DNA from: Pithys albifrons albifrons | Lineage: Eukaryota > Chordata > Aves > Passeriformes > Thamnophilidae | Direction: 5' to 3' | Assembly: GCF_047495875.1 (NCBI RefSeq) | Contig: NC_092472.1 | Coordinates: 769,849-833,848 of the forward strand | DNA length: 64,000 bases | Shown: piece after piece, positions 12,750 to 25,657 of the stretch | How the letters are laid out: every line of letters starts with the position of its first letter | Position numbering within the stretch: position 1 is the stretch's first letter | The notes under the pieces: model-generated | What the model saw: only the letters and a program-made list of their open reading frames with translations | Told to the model about the DNA's origin: nothing | Database searches by the model: none | Position numbers and translations under genes: made by a program

Positions 12750-14325
12750 TCTGTAAGTGAAGATCAGGTTCTTGAGCACCTGAATGTTCAGAAGCCCTAT
12801 AGGACCTGATGAGATGCATCCCAGAGCCCTGAAGGAATTGGCTGATGTAGTGGCCAAGCCACTCTCCAGGATATTCTAAAAGTCATAGCAGTCAGGGTGA
12901 CTTGGAAAAGGCAAAGATAGTACCCATCTTTCAAAGAGAAAGAAAGGATGACCCATCTTTCAAAGAGGAAGAAAGGATGACCCTGTATGACCTTTCAGCC
13001 TCCACTCTGTGCCTGGGAAGATCATGGAAAGGACCCTCCTAGAGTCTATGGTAAGGCACATGGAGGACAGGGAGGTGATTCAGGACAGCCAGCATGGTTT
13101 CACCAAGGGTGAGTCCTGCCTGACCAATCCAGTGGCTTTCTATGATGGAGTAACTACATCAGTGGATAAGGGAAGAGCCACAGATGTCATTTATCTGAAC
13201 CTCTGTAAAGTCTTTGACAGAGTCCTCCATAACACCCTTCTCTCCAAACTGAAGAGTGATGGATTCAATGAGTGAACTGTTAGGAGGATTAGGAATTGGT
13301 TGGATGGTCATATCCAATGGGTCATGGTCAACAGGTCAGAGTCCCAGTGGACATCAGTGACCAGTGGTTGTCCCTCAGGGGTCCATACTGGGATCAGTGT
13401 GATTTAGTGTCTTCATTAATGACACAGATGAAGGGATTGAGTGCCCTCTCAGGAGGTTTACAGATGACACCAAGCTGGGGGTTCAGGTGACACACTGAAG
13501 GATGGGACCATCCAGAGGGACCTGGACAGTCTTGAGAAGTGGGTGTAGGAGAATCTCACAAGATTTAAGGAAACCAAGTGCTGGAGCTGCACCTGTGTTG
13601 AGTCCACCCCTAGGATCAGTCCAGACTGAGGGATGAGGAGAAGGAGCAGCCCTGGGCAGAAGGACTTGGGGGGTGCTGGGTGGTGAGAGGCGGGACATAG
13701 CCCAGCCACTTGCATTGCCAGCCCAGAAAGCCAGTTGTATCCTGGGCTGCATCAAAAGCAGCATAACCAGCTTTTGAACCATCAGGGAGTTAGTTCTGCC
13801 CCTTTGCCCCCTCAGGTGAGACCCCACCTGCAGAGCTGCCTCCAGCCCTGGGCCCCAGCCCAGGAAGAACATGGAGCTGTTGGAGCAAGTCCAGAGGAGA
13901 CACCAAGATGATCAGAGGATGGAGCAGCTCTGCTGGGAGGAAAGGCTGAGAGAGTTGGGATTGTTCAGCCTGGAGAAGTTTCAGAATGACCCAACTGCAG
14001 CCTTCCAGTGCCTGAAGGGAACTTACAGGAAAGATGTAGAGACACAATATACAAGGGCCTGGAGTGACAGGACAAGTGGGAGTGGGTTCAAATTGAAAGA
14101 GAATAGGTTTAGATCAGATACTGGGAAAAATGTCTTCCACGTGAGGGTGGGGAGGCCCTGGCACAGATGCCAAGAGAAGCTGTGGCTGCCCCATCCCTGG
14201 AAGTGTCCAAGGCCAGGCTGGATGGGGTTTGGAGCAACCTGGACCAGTGCAGGGGTTGAACTAAATGATCTTCAAGGTCCCCTTCCAACCCAAAGCACTC
14301 TACAATTCTATGATTGTGATTCTAC
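12750..14325 (+). mobile_element. 5'-truncated CR1 LINE
   Basis: The copy runs from the CR1 segment just upstream of the reverse transcriptase (GACCTGATGAGATGCATCCC) to the typical 3' end (ATGATCTTCAAGGTCCCC, TTCCAACCC, then ATTCTATGATTGTGATTCT). It is about 1.6 kb of a roughly 4.5-kb element. A 29-bp segment is tandemly duplicated at 12922-12979. Multiple stops and frameshifts make it non-functional. It is more diverged than the CR1 at 48.9-51.3 kb. Confidence 0.9.
13009..13490 (+). pseudogene. CR1 ORF2 reverse-transcriptase fragment, broken
   Basis: An 88-codon frame at 13009-13275 carries recognisable CR1 reverse-transcriptase motifs: [14 protein letters not shown], then a degenerate palm motif (LCKVFDRV in place of the usual F-SKAFD-V), then LSKLKSDG. 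The next part is spread over other frames with stops. The catalytic motif near 13455-13475 appears as FTDDTKLG, with the two aspartates kept. The enzyme would normally copy CR1 RNA at a nicked chromosomal site, but this copy cannot encode it. Confidence 0.8.
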
Positions 14326-16065
14326 AGCAGAGTTTTCACTTCTTTCCTATTTCACTGCAAGATCATTAAGATTATATTCACATCTTTCAGTGGAAAAGAG
14401 CTTAATTAAATTAAAATATTCCCTTAAATGTTAAGTTCTATGGAAATATGAAAATCAGTTAATGAATTTTGTGTCTTTAGGAAGCTGTTGTTCATAACAG
14501 TTAATTGCTCCCATGAAAGTCTTGATTTTTTTAATATTATTTTAAACAAATTATTAACAAAAATTGTGCATGTTTTTTGAACTTGCATATCGTTTACAAT
14601 GATTCCACTGATGTAATTGGTCCTGCACAGAAACTGCTGAAGTAATTTGTCAGCTTTTATATAAGTATTTTAGGCTTTCAGTTAAGATTTAGCTGATTTT
14701 TAAACTGACTAAAATGTCATCAAATGGACAACCAACACTCAAGTTGGTTCCCAATGTCTGCTGTGACTTAACTAGGGTTGGTTAGACATGTAAGTTGGGA
14801 CAAGAACCTTTCATTTTCACTGATCTTTTCAGTTCTTCTAGATTAGACCTTCTGGATGACCTTCCTAAAGGTACTATTTGATTTAATGCTTTTTCCAACT
14901 AATTCATTATCTAATTTCACCTTTGAAATTTTCTAAACAACTTTTTCCTGTGCATATTGCAAGAATTGTAGATGAGTGTCATGTGCCAGGGGGTAGGATT
15001 TGTTCTGGAGGCTGGGTTTAAATTACTTTGAAGATAATTTTCTGTCAGTTTTTGACCTTTTATGAAATTTCACAGTCAAATATTTCTCTTGATCTCAACT
15101 CTTGTTTAGAAGAAAGGAAAAAATAAAAAAGCCAGACCAGTTCTACCCTTCTCTCTACAAAGTCAAGCAAAGCATGTTGATGCTTTGCCATAAAAAAACT
15201 TTCACAACTGTCTTGGTGGTGTGAAGCCAAAATTATACATGTGCCTGGGACAGTTAAAATCCACTTGCATTTTACATATATAAATATATATATTTATATA
15301 TATTAACACACATAAAAGTTGGAAAAAATTGATTTTTATATCTTATCAAAAGATAGTTATTTTCCTGGGATATGTATAGAAGTTAAACACATAGAGAAGC
15401 TCTAAGACATTTCTTAGAACTGAAACTAAGAGAATTTCTTTTGTATCTAAATGCTTCTATTTCTTAGGATAGTCTGGGACAATTCTAAAAATATTACAAG
15501 GTGTGACCTGTAATTAATAGAAATAATATATGGTTTTAAAAATATCAGCAAAGCCTAAACACTAAACAGACTGACTGTGAAAATATGCTTCAGGAGCTTC
15601 TCTCCTTTCAGAGCCTGCAAGGCAGGAAAGCACTGAAACTTCAGTGAGGAAATCAATTCCAGGACAGCTCAGTCCTTAGAGAACAGTGAAGAAAATAAAT
15701 TATCTTCGTTAATCTTGTGTTACTGGACATCTGCTGGAGCTGGTTCCCCACCTCAGTCCCTCCCTGTCCTTGCCCTGCTGCTGACTCCGCTGGGGGGGGG
15801 CCACTGTCCCAAACATGAAGGGAAACCTGAATATTACCTGGAGAGTCCTGATAGTTTACAAATCTAGATAGAACTGGGCAAATTGTTTTTGACTAGGAAA
15901 TTGAATGGGTAGTTTTTGAAAATACTAATGCAATTCATGATGAAGAATTTGGAAAATACGTTTCTCTTAAACACTTAAAGCACTGGTTTTGAAAAAAAAA
16001 TACCAAAAAAAGATGCAAAGAAACAACCCCCTGGCAAACTCAGAGGTTCTGCTGTCAGTCAGCTG
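14326..16065. other. AT-rich unique non-coding stretch
   Basis: No gene or repeat family recognised. It includes an alternating TA-rich patch near 15277-15303 and an eight-base G run near 15793. Confidence 0.5.
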
Positions 16066-16637
16066 TGTCATGGGTTAAGCCCAGCCCCTCGTTGTCTCTC
16101 ACTCACTCACTGTCCATCAGTGGAACTGGGGAGGGAGTCAGAAGGGTGGAAGGGAAAACTCATGGGTTGAGGTAAAGACAGTTTAATAGGGAAAGCAAAA
16201 ACTGCACACACAAGCAAAACAAAACAAGGAATTAATTCCCTGCTTCCCATAGGTAGGCAGGTGTTCAGAACCTCCAGGAGAGCAGGGTTCCATCCCATGG
16301 AACTTGGGACTCCAAATGCCATCACTTCAAACATTCCCCACCTTTCTTCTGCTTCCCCTCACTTTATATACTGAGTATGATGTCATATGACCTGGCATGT
16401 CCCTTTGGTCAGTTTGGGTCACCTGTCCCAGCTGTGTTTCCTCCCAGCCTCCCATAGACTCCCAAGCTCCTTGCCAATGTGGCAGTATGAAACCCAGAAA
16501 AGGCTCTGCATAAGCCCTGCCCAGCAATAACCAAAAGGTCTCTATATTATCAACTCCGGTTTCAGCATAAATCCAAAGCACAGCCCCGTGACAGACACTG
16601 TGAAGAAAATTAATTCTACCCCAGCCAAAGCAGCACA
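16066..16637 (-). mobile_element. Solo LTR, avian ERVL type
   Basis: On the minus strand it begins TGTGCTGCTTTGGCTGGGG and ends GGCTTAACCCATGACA, so it has TG...CA ends. The interior has familiar blocks of this LTR group, such as GGTCAGTTTGGGTCACCTG and AGTTTAATAGGGAAAGC on the plus strand. Length 572 bp. Flanking 5-mers AGCTG (16061-16065) and AACTG (16638-16642) differ by one base, consistent with an aged 5-bp target duplication. No internal viral genes lie next to it. An open frame at 16327-16653 is LTR sequence and not a protein gene. Confidence 0.85.
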
Positions 16638-19600
16638 AACTGTTAAAATGCAAAATCAGTTCCCTGCTTCGTCCTGACAGTCTCTACCTGTTCGGATTAC
16701 CTGAGCCTCTGACAGTTTGCTATCTCAGAGGCAAAGGGACTTGTGTTCTCAAGGTTCTCTAAGAGCATGTCTATAGACCACACCTGCACATATAGAAGAG
16801 GTGGAGCAGGGCTGGTGGAGGACACAGTCTACCACAGAGCTACCTTCTGTCTGAGCACTCTCTTACACATGGAACTGGATCTCCTATTTTTTCCTGTGAG
16901 CCAAGGCCTGGCTGCTGAGGAATGGGCATTTACCAGTGACCTCCTTTGCTCTGTGAGTGAGGATGCCCAGCTGCTGCCACAGACACTGCTGCTGCCACTC
17001 GTGTGAGCAAGCACAGCAAAGAGCTCTCATGCCAGAAGACCACATGGCACATTTCCAGATAAGAATGTTTCTGTAACACTGTATGTCACAAAACTACTTC
17101 AAAGGACCACTCTCCACCTTTGCCACAGGCTTTGCCATCACACCTGCCTTTCAAATGGTTCCTAGAGCCTGTCGAGGGCAGCAGCAGAGACTCCTTTGGC
17201 CTTTCCAGTGCTCTGGGATGTGACTGGCATTTCTCACTCTCCCCAGTTCATAGTCCTGGCAATGTTTGTGTAGGAAAGTTGAGCCAACTCATGAAAAGCA
17301 GAATTATTAAATGGTTGAGGTACAAGCCTGGGCACTTCCACTTGTTGAGCCATGACAAAGACTTGACGGAGAGCAGAAGACATTCCTGATGTTTCCTGAC
17401 AGGAAGAATCTGGAAAGGCAAATGCTTGTCTTCAGGGATTGTTTGTGTTTTTTTGAGAGTCCCGTGGCAGGAGCCAGAGGGAATAGCAGTGTGCAGTATC
17501 CAAATAGAAGTCAACCATACAGGAAAGCATTGGTTTGCTTTCCATCAGCATCAGAGCATGAGCCACTCTCTGTTACTGGAAGTCGTAATTCTCAATATGT
17601 GTATCAGGAGACTGTTGCCCCTCTTCCTTGCTTTGCTGGTCTTAAATACACCCAGCTTTCCTTCCTGCAAAGATAATATAAAGGAGTTTGTATGTTGATG
17701 TTCATCATAAACATCACACAAAATAATGTTCAACTCATGAAACAATGCTGGAAGGAAAACTCAGTTTCAGTTATTCCAAATTAATTCCCAAATTTCCTGA
17801 TGAAAAACTTGCCACTGGTTTCCTTAAAAGCAAGGTACTTTTCCAAACATGTCTTAGCTTTTAACCAATGGAGTTGTGCTTGAAAAGTGCATCATGGTAC
17901 ATCCATTGAATGGGGGGACTGGTTTGTGTGAAAAACCAAAGACCAACTCATAAACTGAATACAGGTGAGGTCAGGTTGAGATTCCATAGCAAGCTACAAG
18001 GCTTTCTCTGATTATCAAGTTTCACTTGAAAACATTTGCTCTTCTAACAATGTTAAATTACAGAAAATTGTGCCATTCAAGATTTTGGCTTCTAAAAAAG
18101 ATAGCATAGACTATATAATTCTATTCAGTTATTCTCTATCCCTGAGAAAAGTCCTAGTTTGGGGAAGTACAGCATAGACCTGTAAAATCCAAGGGACCCA
18201 CTCACTTAAAACATAGATTTTACAGTTTTCTCAGTGGCTTAAATGTCCTTTGATGGTGTCATGAAAGCATCTGTTGCTTTTGATGATGATTTTCTGCAAG
18301 TTCTAGTGCCTGTCATACATTCTAATTGTACACTTATTACTCTAATAATTAATTTAAACAAAGAAGTGGTTCTTACAATAAAATTTATTACAGCCACTCA
18401 TCTTGCCAAGATCTGTAATATATGCTGTATTGTGACAATATCTGGTTTTAAGTCAGGGGAAAAAACGTCTAAAACCTTGGAATTTAGACTTGATGTTTGT
18501 TTAGTCATGTGTAAAATCTGTGTAGCATAAACATAAAAGCTGTGATTATGAGAGCAGACAAGAGAATTCATCTGTTGGTTCCTTGTGTTTTAATGAGCTG
18601 GTAACTACACCCTAACTCAGACTGGTTTGGCAGGGTTTAATATTTGTGTGTAGAGAACTCCAAGGATGTGGTAGTGTGCCCTCTATAAGCACCATACATT
18701 AATACTGGTTGGAAGGTTGCTCCTTTGCTGTGTTTAATGGAAAACTTGAGCCATTTGATTTAATTCTTTTTTTAGGTTTGTGTGGTTTGGTTTTCTTTGG
18801 TGTTAGAGCAAATGCTTTGGAGTTGCAATGCTGCTTGTAAAACCAGTGGGGAATGTATCAGTCACACACCTCTGTCATTGCTGCCTTTTAGCTGGGGATG
18901 GGAAGGCTCATCCTGAAATGTGAAGGCGGAATGGTGATGCTCCAGCACCTCACCTGGAGTACTGAACTCTCCCCTCCTGCTCTGCTTTTCGTACCCTGGG
19001 AGTCTGGAACAGTTTCATGGTTTGATCCAGAGATTCCTCAGACTTTCTCAAGCAGAAGGAATTATAATTTGTAGGATGCTGTGCTTTATTTTTAGACACA
19101 AGTATCTAACAGATCATCTTCATAAATCATTATCACCCACTAGCCAAACAAACAAGCTGTTTTAGGCAACTTGATGTGGCTATTTGTAGCACAGAAAACA
19201 CACAGATGCGTATTTTTGGATCCAAGTTTTCTAACAGCCTAATTTGTAAGTAAGATTTCTGTATATTCACATAGTCCTAGTATTTTGGTTTGCAGGAAAT
19301 GCAGTAATCAAGCTGTGAATAGTTTCCCACACTTTCCTACTTCATTTCCAAAGAAAGAATCATGTCTGAGTGACTTGAGGGAAAGGAGCTGCTAAGGTTT
19401 ATAAACACCTCTGCTACAACACTGCTGCTTAGAAGCAGCCCTGTGTCTCGGGGCAGGTCTGCTGTGAGCACTGGTGGTTTCTGCAGAAAACAAATCTGAA
19501 CAGGACATACAAAGTTGTGCAGGCAGCAGCAGAGCCTCCTGTGTGGAGTGAAGGTTACATGTGAGCAGGGAGATGGGAAGGGTCTGTGTCCTCCCCTAAT

Positions 19601-20710
19601 ATGACTAAAAGTAACTAATGCAAATCTGACTTTCCATATGAGGGTTTTGCAAACTCCATACAGGAATTCCTGTATCTGAGGGCATGTGATCCACACACAG
19701 TTGGATAGGTAGATTCAGCTGCTGTGTAACAATTGCAGCTTGGGGTAGCTGTGGATCTATTAATACAATACACTGATATGTCATTATCTGCTGTCATAAT
19801 AGGATGTCTTGTCCCTGTTTGAGGTGTTTCAGGGCTGAACTATGATCAAGAGGGAAGCATTGCACTGGGGTTTAAAGTGTGGAATTGGTGTTGGATTTTT
19901 TTGATTGAAATATTTATACATCAGAGTGGTCAAACTCATTTATAAATCTGACACTTTTAAATAACTAGCTTTAGCCAATAAAACATTTCATTTGAGCTTA
20001 TTTTAGAAGTTACGGTAATTCACAGAACAGAAAAGCTGAGTATCAGCAGGTTCTAAGGAAACTATGAGCTAGATTTGAGGAGCCCAAAGAGGCAACTCCT
20101 CTCTCAACTGGTCTGGTTTAGGGGTAAAATTCCTTCTTGGTGAAGTGAGATTTGAGTGTGTGTTCCCCTTTTCCCGGAGAATGTACCTCCCCCCAAGAGG
20201 TACTCTGGTCCAGATCTCTTTCAGCATCGTTGGTTGGGTTCACCATGTAACAGAAATGGTTTAATAGTCAAAGCCAGAAAGCAAATGGTATATTCTGGCA
20301 AGAGGACTCCAAGGAGAACTTGGATTTAGAAACCTGAGGCACAGGAAAGCAGTTTAAACTTGGGTTTGTGTATTCTTGGTGAACACCAGGACTCCTGATG
20401 CCCAGACTTTGAAGATGAATTCCAGGAAAGGCTTCTTAGCAATGAATACCTATTGGAGGCACGTCCTGTGTTACAGGATCAGTCCATGTTGCCTTTCCCA
20501 CCACCCTCCTGCTGCCCACACAGTTCCAAAGGCCCTCAGAGGGACTGTCTCCCTGTGCTATGGAAAGCTTGGCCCATGCTTAGGTTGGGACTTCCTCTAA
20601 GTACCAGTTTACTAAATGTAAGCAGTGCTTAATCCTGTGCCTTGCTGCCACTAAACTGATGTTTAAAAATGCTTTGCAGAGGGATTTTGCGTCCATTTGA
20701 GCTGTTTTAC
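16638..20710. other. Unique non-coding stretch
   Basis: No gene or repeat family recognised with confidence. The part at 20.1-20.6 kb is mildly GC-richer and could be an unclassified old LTR, but I could not match it. Confidence 0.4.
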
Positions 20711-21112
20711 TGTGTTATAGTTTTGGACTTTTTGGTGAATTTTCCACACTGACACACATTCAAGGGGGTGGAGCTTTTCTGTCAGGGAGAGAGAAACATC
20801 AAGATTCAGTTGTGTTTCTAGCTCAGATCTTCACTGCTCTCCCACCAAAAGCCTCTGCATGCACTGAACCCCTCGAGGGAACCCCATTCCCCTTTCAGCC
20901 ATGACCAAGGGGGGTCTCTGCTTTTGGGGTCGGATGTTTCTGTCTTGTTCTATATATTTTTAGTAAAGAACTGTTATTCCCTTTTCTAAATTTTTGCCTG
21001 AAAACCTCCTTATTTTTAAGTCATAATAATTTGGATGGAGAGATCTCCTTTCCATTACAGGAAGGTTCCCACCTTCCTTGGCAGATATTTGTCTTTTTTT
21101 TAAACCAAGAGA
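20711..21112 (+). mobile_element. ERV LTR, probably solo
   Basis: The block runs from TGTGTTATAGTTTTGGAC to TTAAACCAAGAGA and resembles an avian LTR group. Landmarks are GGGGGTGGAGCTTTTCTGTC, CCACCAAAAGCCTCTGCATG, the TATA-like CTATATATTTTTAGTAAAG and AAGAACTGTTATTCC. The 3' edge AAACCAAGAGA would be a mutated version of the AAACCAAGACA end seen in the LTR at 24.8 kb. No target duplication was found, so both edges are approximate. Confidence 0.6.
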
Positions 21113-24100
21113 AAATGAAAGCCTGTGATTGCAGAATGAAAATGTTTTGACACAATGACAAAAGCCAGGAAATTCACTATCACTGGAGGTGTTTCTCTGT
21201 CTCTTGCCTTTACTGCATGAGGGTTCTTGTGTAGGCAGTAATTGAGTAGAAATGACAATAACAATCACTTTGTAACCTTCTGCTTCAGTACACATTTTAG
21301 CATTCCTTCAAGGAAAAATGCCCATTAAGAGTAAATATTGTATGTGAGTGATATGCATTAAAATTTCATTCAGATTGGTGAATATGCTGGAAATATCAAC
21401 ATCAATACAGGTAAGACTAGGATTTTAAATTTCCCTTGCAAGTTTTGCAATAAAAACATGAGTACCTTCTCTCTTCTTCCTGAGTTTCACACCTTCCCTG
21501 TTACAATAATTACTTCAGAAAACTGAAGTTTAGATAATGTTCTTTATGCAATTACTATCAGTTGGTTAAATAGGCTTTTTTGGCATTGAATTTTTCCCCC
21601 AAAAGCCATTGAGTTTTTGTCTACGGCTCATTACTGTTGAGGATTAGCTAGATGGGGGAGGGAAAAAAAAGGAAAATGCTGATTTATGTTTCATGAATGA
21701 CAGCTCCCTATTTTTGGCTGCTCCATATCTGTGATTTAAAGCCTAGTTTATTAATTAATAAGTAGAATTTCTTGTATCTTTGATCATTGATACTATCACA
21801 CAGAATACTGAATATTTAAAAGGAGTTTCCAGTTAATCTCTAGCCCATGTGCTGTATCACAAGGCAAGGAATCACTTTAAAAGAACTATGCTCAGTGAAT
21901 AAATGAAAAAGATGCTCCCTTTCCTGTTTGGAGTGAATGTACTGTTCGTGAAAGTGGTAGGTCTAACACTGATTTGGATTGATCAAATGTCAGGAGAGAG
22001 ACTATGAAAGGTCTCCTAAAATAGATGCTGAAGAGATTCAAACAAAATTATTTTTTAAAATTACCCATATTATTAGCTAGACCTGAAAAGGAATAACCTG
22101 GTTTTCTGAAGTCCTGAATGAATTGTATGAATTTCAGTGCCTCTCAAAGTCAGGTTGTTCCATTAATAAAACTAGTTTTGACTTAAAATTAGAGGAAAAA
22201 AATTCCTCCAAGTAAACAAACAAAATAAATTAAGAAAACCCAATTCTCAACACCACACAAAGCCAGCTCCTTCTAGTTTATTGGTGGTTTCTGAGGACCT
22301 GCTTAACCTGAAAACTGCTCATGTAGGTGTCGGTTTCCAGCCTATCAGCATGTTCATGCTTAGCAGGTGATTTTAAAGAGGAATCAGTGTTTGGGGTGAG
22401 GGACTGCAGGTATTGCCTGCAGAAAGCATTCCTTCCCTGTTCTCCATTGAGTGCTGGGGAAGCCTTGGATTCCCAGGAGCCTGGTGAGCAGAGCAATAAC
22501 TCAGTGAGCAATAACTCCCATAACTCAGCCCACCTGCTGGTAGTTTATTTGCAGCTGTTTCCATTAAACCTGAGGGATATATTCCAGATTAATAAATACC
22601 TGAGCTGTCTTAATGTGTGTTCTGGGGTGTATGTATTCCTTTGCTAAATGCTACCTAGTATTTGTTAATATACCATTAGTCTTACTTTTGAGATCATTTA
22701 TTATGAAACACTTTTTGCTTCGAAAAAACACACAATTGAATGAAATTGGGCCCTTGTGAGGAGAGGCACTTGCTGCCAGGTAATCACCTGAGCTGAGTGC
22801 TGGTGCAGGCAGGGCTGGACAGCAGTGAGAGTCCCTGGTGCCCTGAATGGCTCAGAGGAATGCTCACATGGAGTAGAGCTGTTTCAGGTATGTTTGTCTG
22901 GTGTTTTCTCAAGACCATTTACTTAGTAGCCTATTTTTCCCCACGTCTTCAACTTAAAAATTTTAATGTGTGAGTTTCAAAACCTTTTCATTTTTTGTAG
23001 AATACTGAGTGCTTCTAAAACCTTCTCTTTTTATTACTTTTTTTTTAATTGACTAATTGTAAATAGAGTTGCTAATGGTTTTAGTCTAGCAAAATTTTGG
23101 GTTGCAGCTTGTGTAGCTGCACAGGTGGATGAGGTTTGCACACAGCAGGAGTTCTCTGGAGCTGAATTAAATCCAGTGCTTAGTTTTTATTCCCTGCTAG
23201 ACTTTGATCTGGCACAAAATCCTGGTGGACTGTGGACATTACTTTACAATAAAGATTGCTTGTCTAAGTCTATGGATTTTAGACTTGCATGGTTTAAATT
23301 CTGAGTTTTTGATTCAAACAATTCTCAGTTTTCAAGGGAACTAAGAGGGCTTTAAATAACCAGCTTGTAAATGTATCAGTAATAAGAAATCTGTGTCTGT
23401 TGCTTTGTTTCAGTGGAGGCAGATGTGCTGTGACAAGGATTTGGATGTAGTTAATGAGTTGCTGGCCTTGGAGCTACAGGGGACAGGAGTGTAGCGTGGC
23501 TGCACAAGGAGCTTGGCAGAGGCTCTGGAAGTAACAAATTTTGGGAGAGGCTGAGATTTCCTGCTGTATTTCACTATCTTGCGGGTTGTTTTTTTCCCCA
23601 ATATACTGAAATGCAGATTAGAAGGGGACAATCAGTTTCAAGAAATCAGACCTGGTTTAAGGCATCTTAGTTGCTGTGGATAAAACCAAATTTTGTCAGT
23701 GTGAGAGTACTGTGTTTAGTAAACTGAATTCTCTGGGGCCATTGTGCACATGCTGGAAGAAGCCTTGTGGGTTCTGGATGACAGAAAGGCACTGTTGGTA
23801 AGGCACATCCAGGCTTTTTTCTCCCCCTAATTATTCTTCCCCAGCAGTCAAATTAATAAAGATGGTACTTGCATCTTAACAAAAGCAAACACTTCTATAT
23901 AGCAAATGCCAGTAAGTATCTACTCCAGATGTCCTCTTTCCACCCTTTGTGCCTCCAAAGAAGGCCTGGTGGTGGCTGAGGAGGGAAGAAGAAATGAGAC
24001 TGAGGCCGAGAACAGATGTGGGGAGGTGAGGAACAGAACTGGCAGAAGCACCATAGAGCATATCATATCTCCCTCTACCACCCATTCCTCTGCAGAGGAG

Positions 24101-24753
24101 GCACAGGCAGGGGGCAGGAGTGGCTTGTGCAGCTGGGTTAGACTCCTGAGAGCCCTGCCCAGCCCCAGACCACAAGGACAGAGCAGGGCTGGCAGCTTCA
24201 GCTCCGAGCTCTGATGGTGGCTGTTGGTGTGGCAGGAAGCTGCAGGAGGCAGCACACGTTCACCCTGGGTAACCCTCCCCAAACTCCTCTTTCCTCCCCT
24301 GCTAGAAGGGGCTGCTTCTTGTTCCATGGTTGCCTTTACTCTGAATGCTTCTCCTTGAGAAGTTGTCACAACTCCACCATTTTGTGTCCCTTGTGCCTGT
24401 GAAAAGTCACCAAATATCCCATTTGTGTGTGACTTGTGGAATGATTCCCAAAGCAGACATTTCAACATCTGCAATTTTTCCTCTTCTTTGAAAAATACTT
24501 TTTCCTTATTCAGAGCTGCTTTATTCATCAGCAATATTTGGCCACTGCTAAAATGACATATGGCAACTCCTTCAAAGATAGTTTAGGACACAAAATAAAA
24601 ATCTGTATCTTACAGAGAAGTGTTACAGTAATTTGAATAGGCAAAAAGTAATTAAACACTTGGAACAACACAAGGATGCCAGTTATATCAGATTTTCCAC
24701 ATGATTATATTAAAATACGGCGTTTTTGGAATGAGACAGTTGGAGATACCTTA
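21113..24753. other. Unique non-coding stretch
   Basis: No gene or repeat recognised. A 204-codon minus-strand frame at 23920-24534 lies in locally GC-rich DNA. It has no recognisable domain and is overlapped by open frames on the other strand, so I do not call it a gene. Confidence 0.4.
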
Positions 24754-24758
24754 GTTTT

Positions 24759-25652
24759 TGTTGTAGTTTGGGATTATTATGTAAATTCTCTCCCCTGCCA
24801 CTAACTGCCCATGCCAGCAGTTAACAAAAGAAGTAGTTACTGCTGATCACTTGGGTGGGGGCAGGTTTGTCTCTTTTGTTTTGGGGGACATTTTTTCCCT
24901 TCTTAGCTCGGCGGAACGGGGAGCGGTGGCTGCGGAGGAGGGAAGCTGCTCTGCTGGCACTGCTGGGGCTTCTGGCTGAGACGCTGGTTTTTTTTTTCTC
25001 CTCACCGTGGCTGTTTCTCCCGGTTCCTGCATCTGGGATCCCGGCCTCTGTTCCAGCCTCACCACCGCCTGCACCGTCACGACCTGCCCGCCCCGGCTGG
25101 GGCAGTGACCCGGGAGAGAGAGAGGTTTGCAGCTGCTTTTGCAGGACACGTGGTGGTTCCCCACTTTCAGCTTTCTTTCTCCTTCATCTGGGACAAGAGA
25201 CACAGAGTTCATCTGGGAGCTCACCACTCGTCTGTCTCGCTGGAGACGGACTGGGAACTACTGGGAACTCACTCCGCAGCCAGCCGGACTGTGACATTGA
25301 CACTGCTTAAGTATAACTTTCCTCACGGAGGAAAACCTGCTGGGTTTTGCTGTTGTTTGTTTTTTTTTCTCTCTCTTGTGGTGTTGGGGAAGCGGTTTGC
25401 ACTACTCTGTTTACATATATATATAGATAGATAGAGAGAGAGAGAGATACATAGATATATAGATATATATATGTATACAAATATAGATATATACATATAG
25501 ATATATATATCAGTTAAGAACAGTTATCCTTCTTATATTAAAATTCCTTTTTTCTTAAATTTGATAAAGAGTGTCGTGATTATTGTGGAGGAGGCCCCCT
25601 CCCCCGCTTGTGGGTAAACATTTTGGTTTTTTTTTCCCCTCAAACCAAGACA
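24759..25652 (+). mobile_element. Solo LTR, family A copy 1, with target duplication
   Basis: The element begins TGTTGTAGTTTGGGATTA and ends CTCAAACCAAGACA, giving TG...CA termini, 894 bp. The 5-mer GTTTT flanks it on both sides (24754-24758 and 25653-25657), a 5-bp target duplication. The middle is GC- and CpG-rich, unlike its surroundings, and near 25412-25512 it carries a TA/GATA/GA microsatellite. Open frames of 100-150 codons here are by-products of the GC-rich promoter-like part. A second copy lies inverted at 39.5 kb. The family is an avian endogenous retrovirus whose class I cannot fix; a 5-bp duplication fits ERVL-like elements. Confidence 0.85.
25412..25512. repeat. Compound TA / GATA / GA microsatellite inside the LTR
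   Basis: Runs of TATATA, GATAGATAGA, GAGAGAGAGAGA and repeated GATATATA units occur in sequence. The same position in the inverted LTR copy at 39.6 kb holds only a short TA patch. Confidence 0.85.
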
Positions 25653-25657
25653 GTTTT

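Noticed and set aside
23920..24534. A 204-codon minus-strand gene
   Set aside because: No recognisable domain, GC-rich sequence with open frames on the opposite strand, and no splice or promoter context I could support.
24855..25310. A 151-codon protein gene (and its relatives at 39658-40143 and 39816-40211)
   Set aside because: The frames lie inside matching LTRs, appear on both strands, and come from GC-rich LTR sequence with few chance stops.
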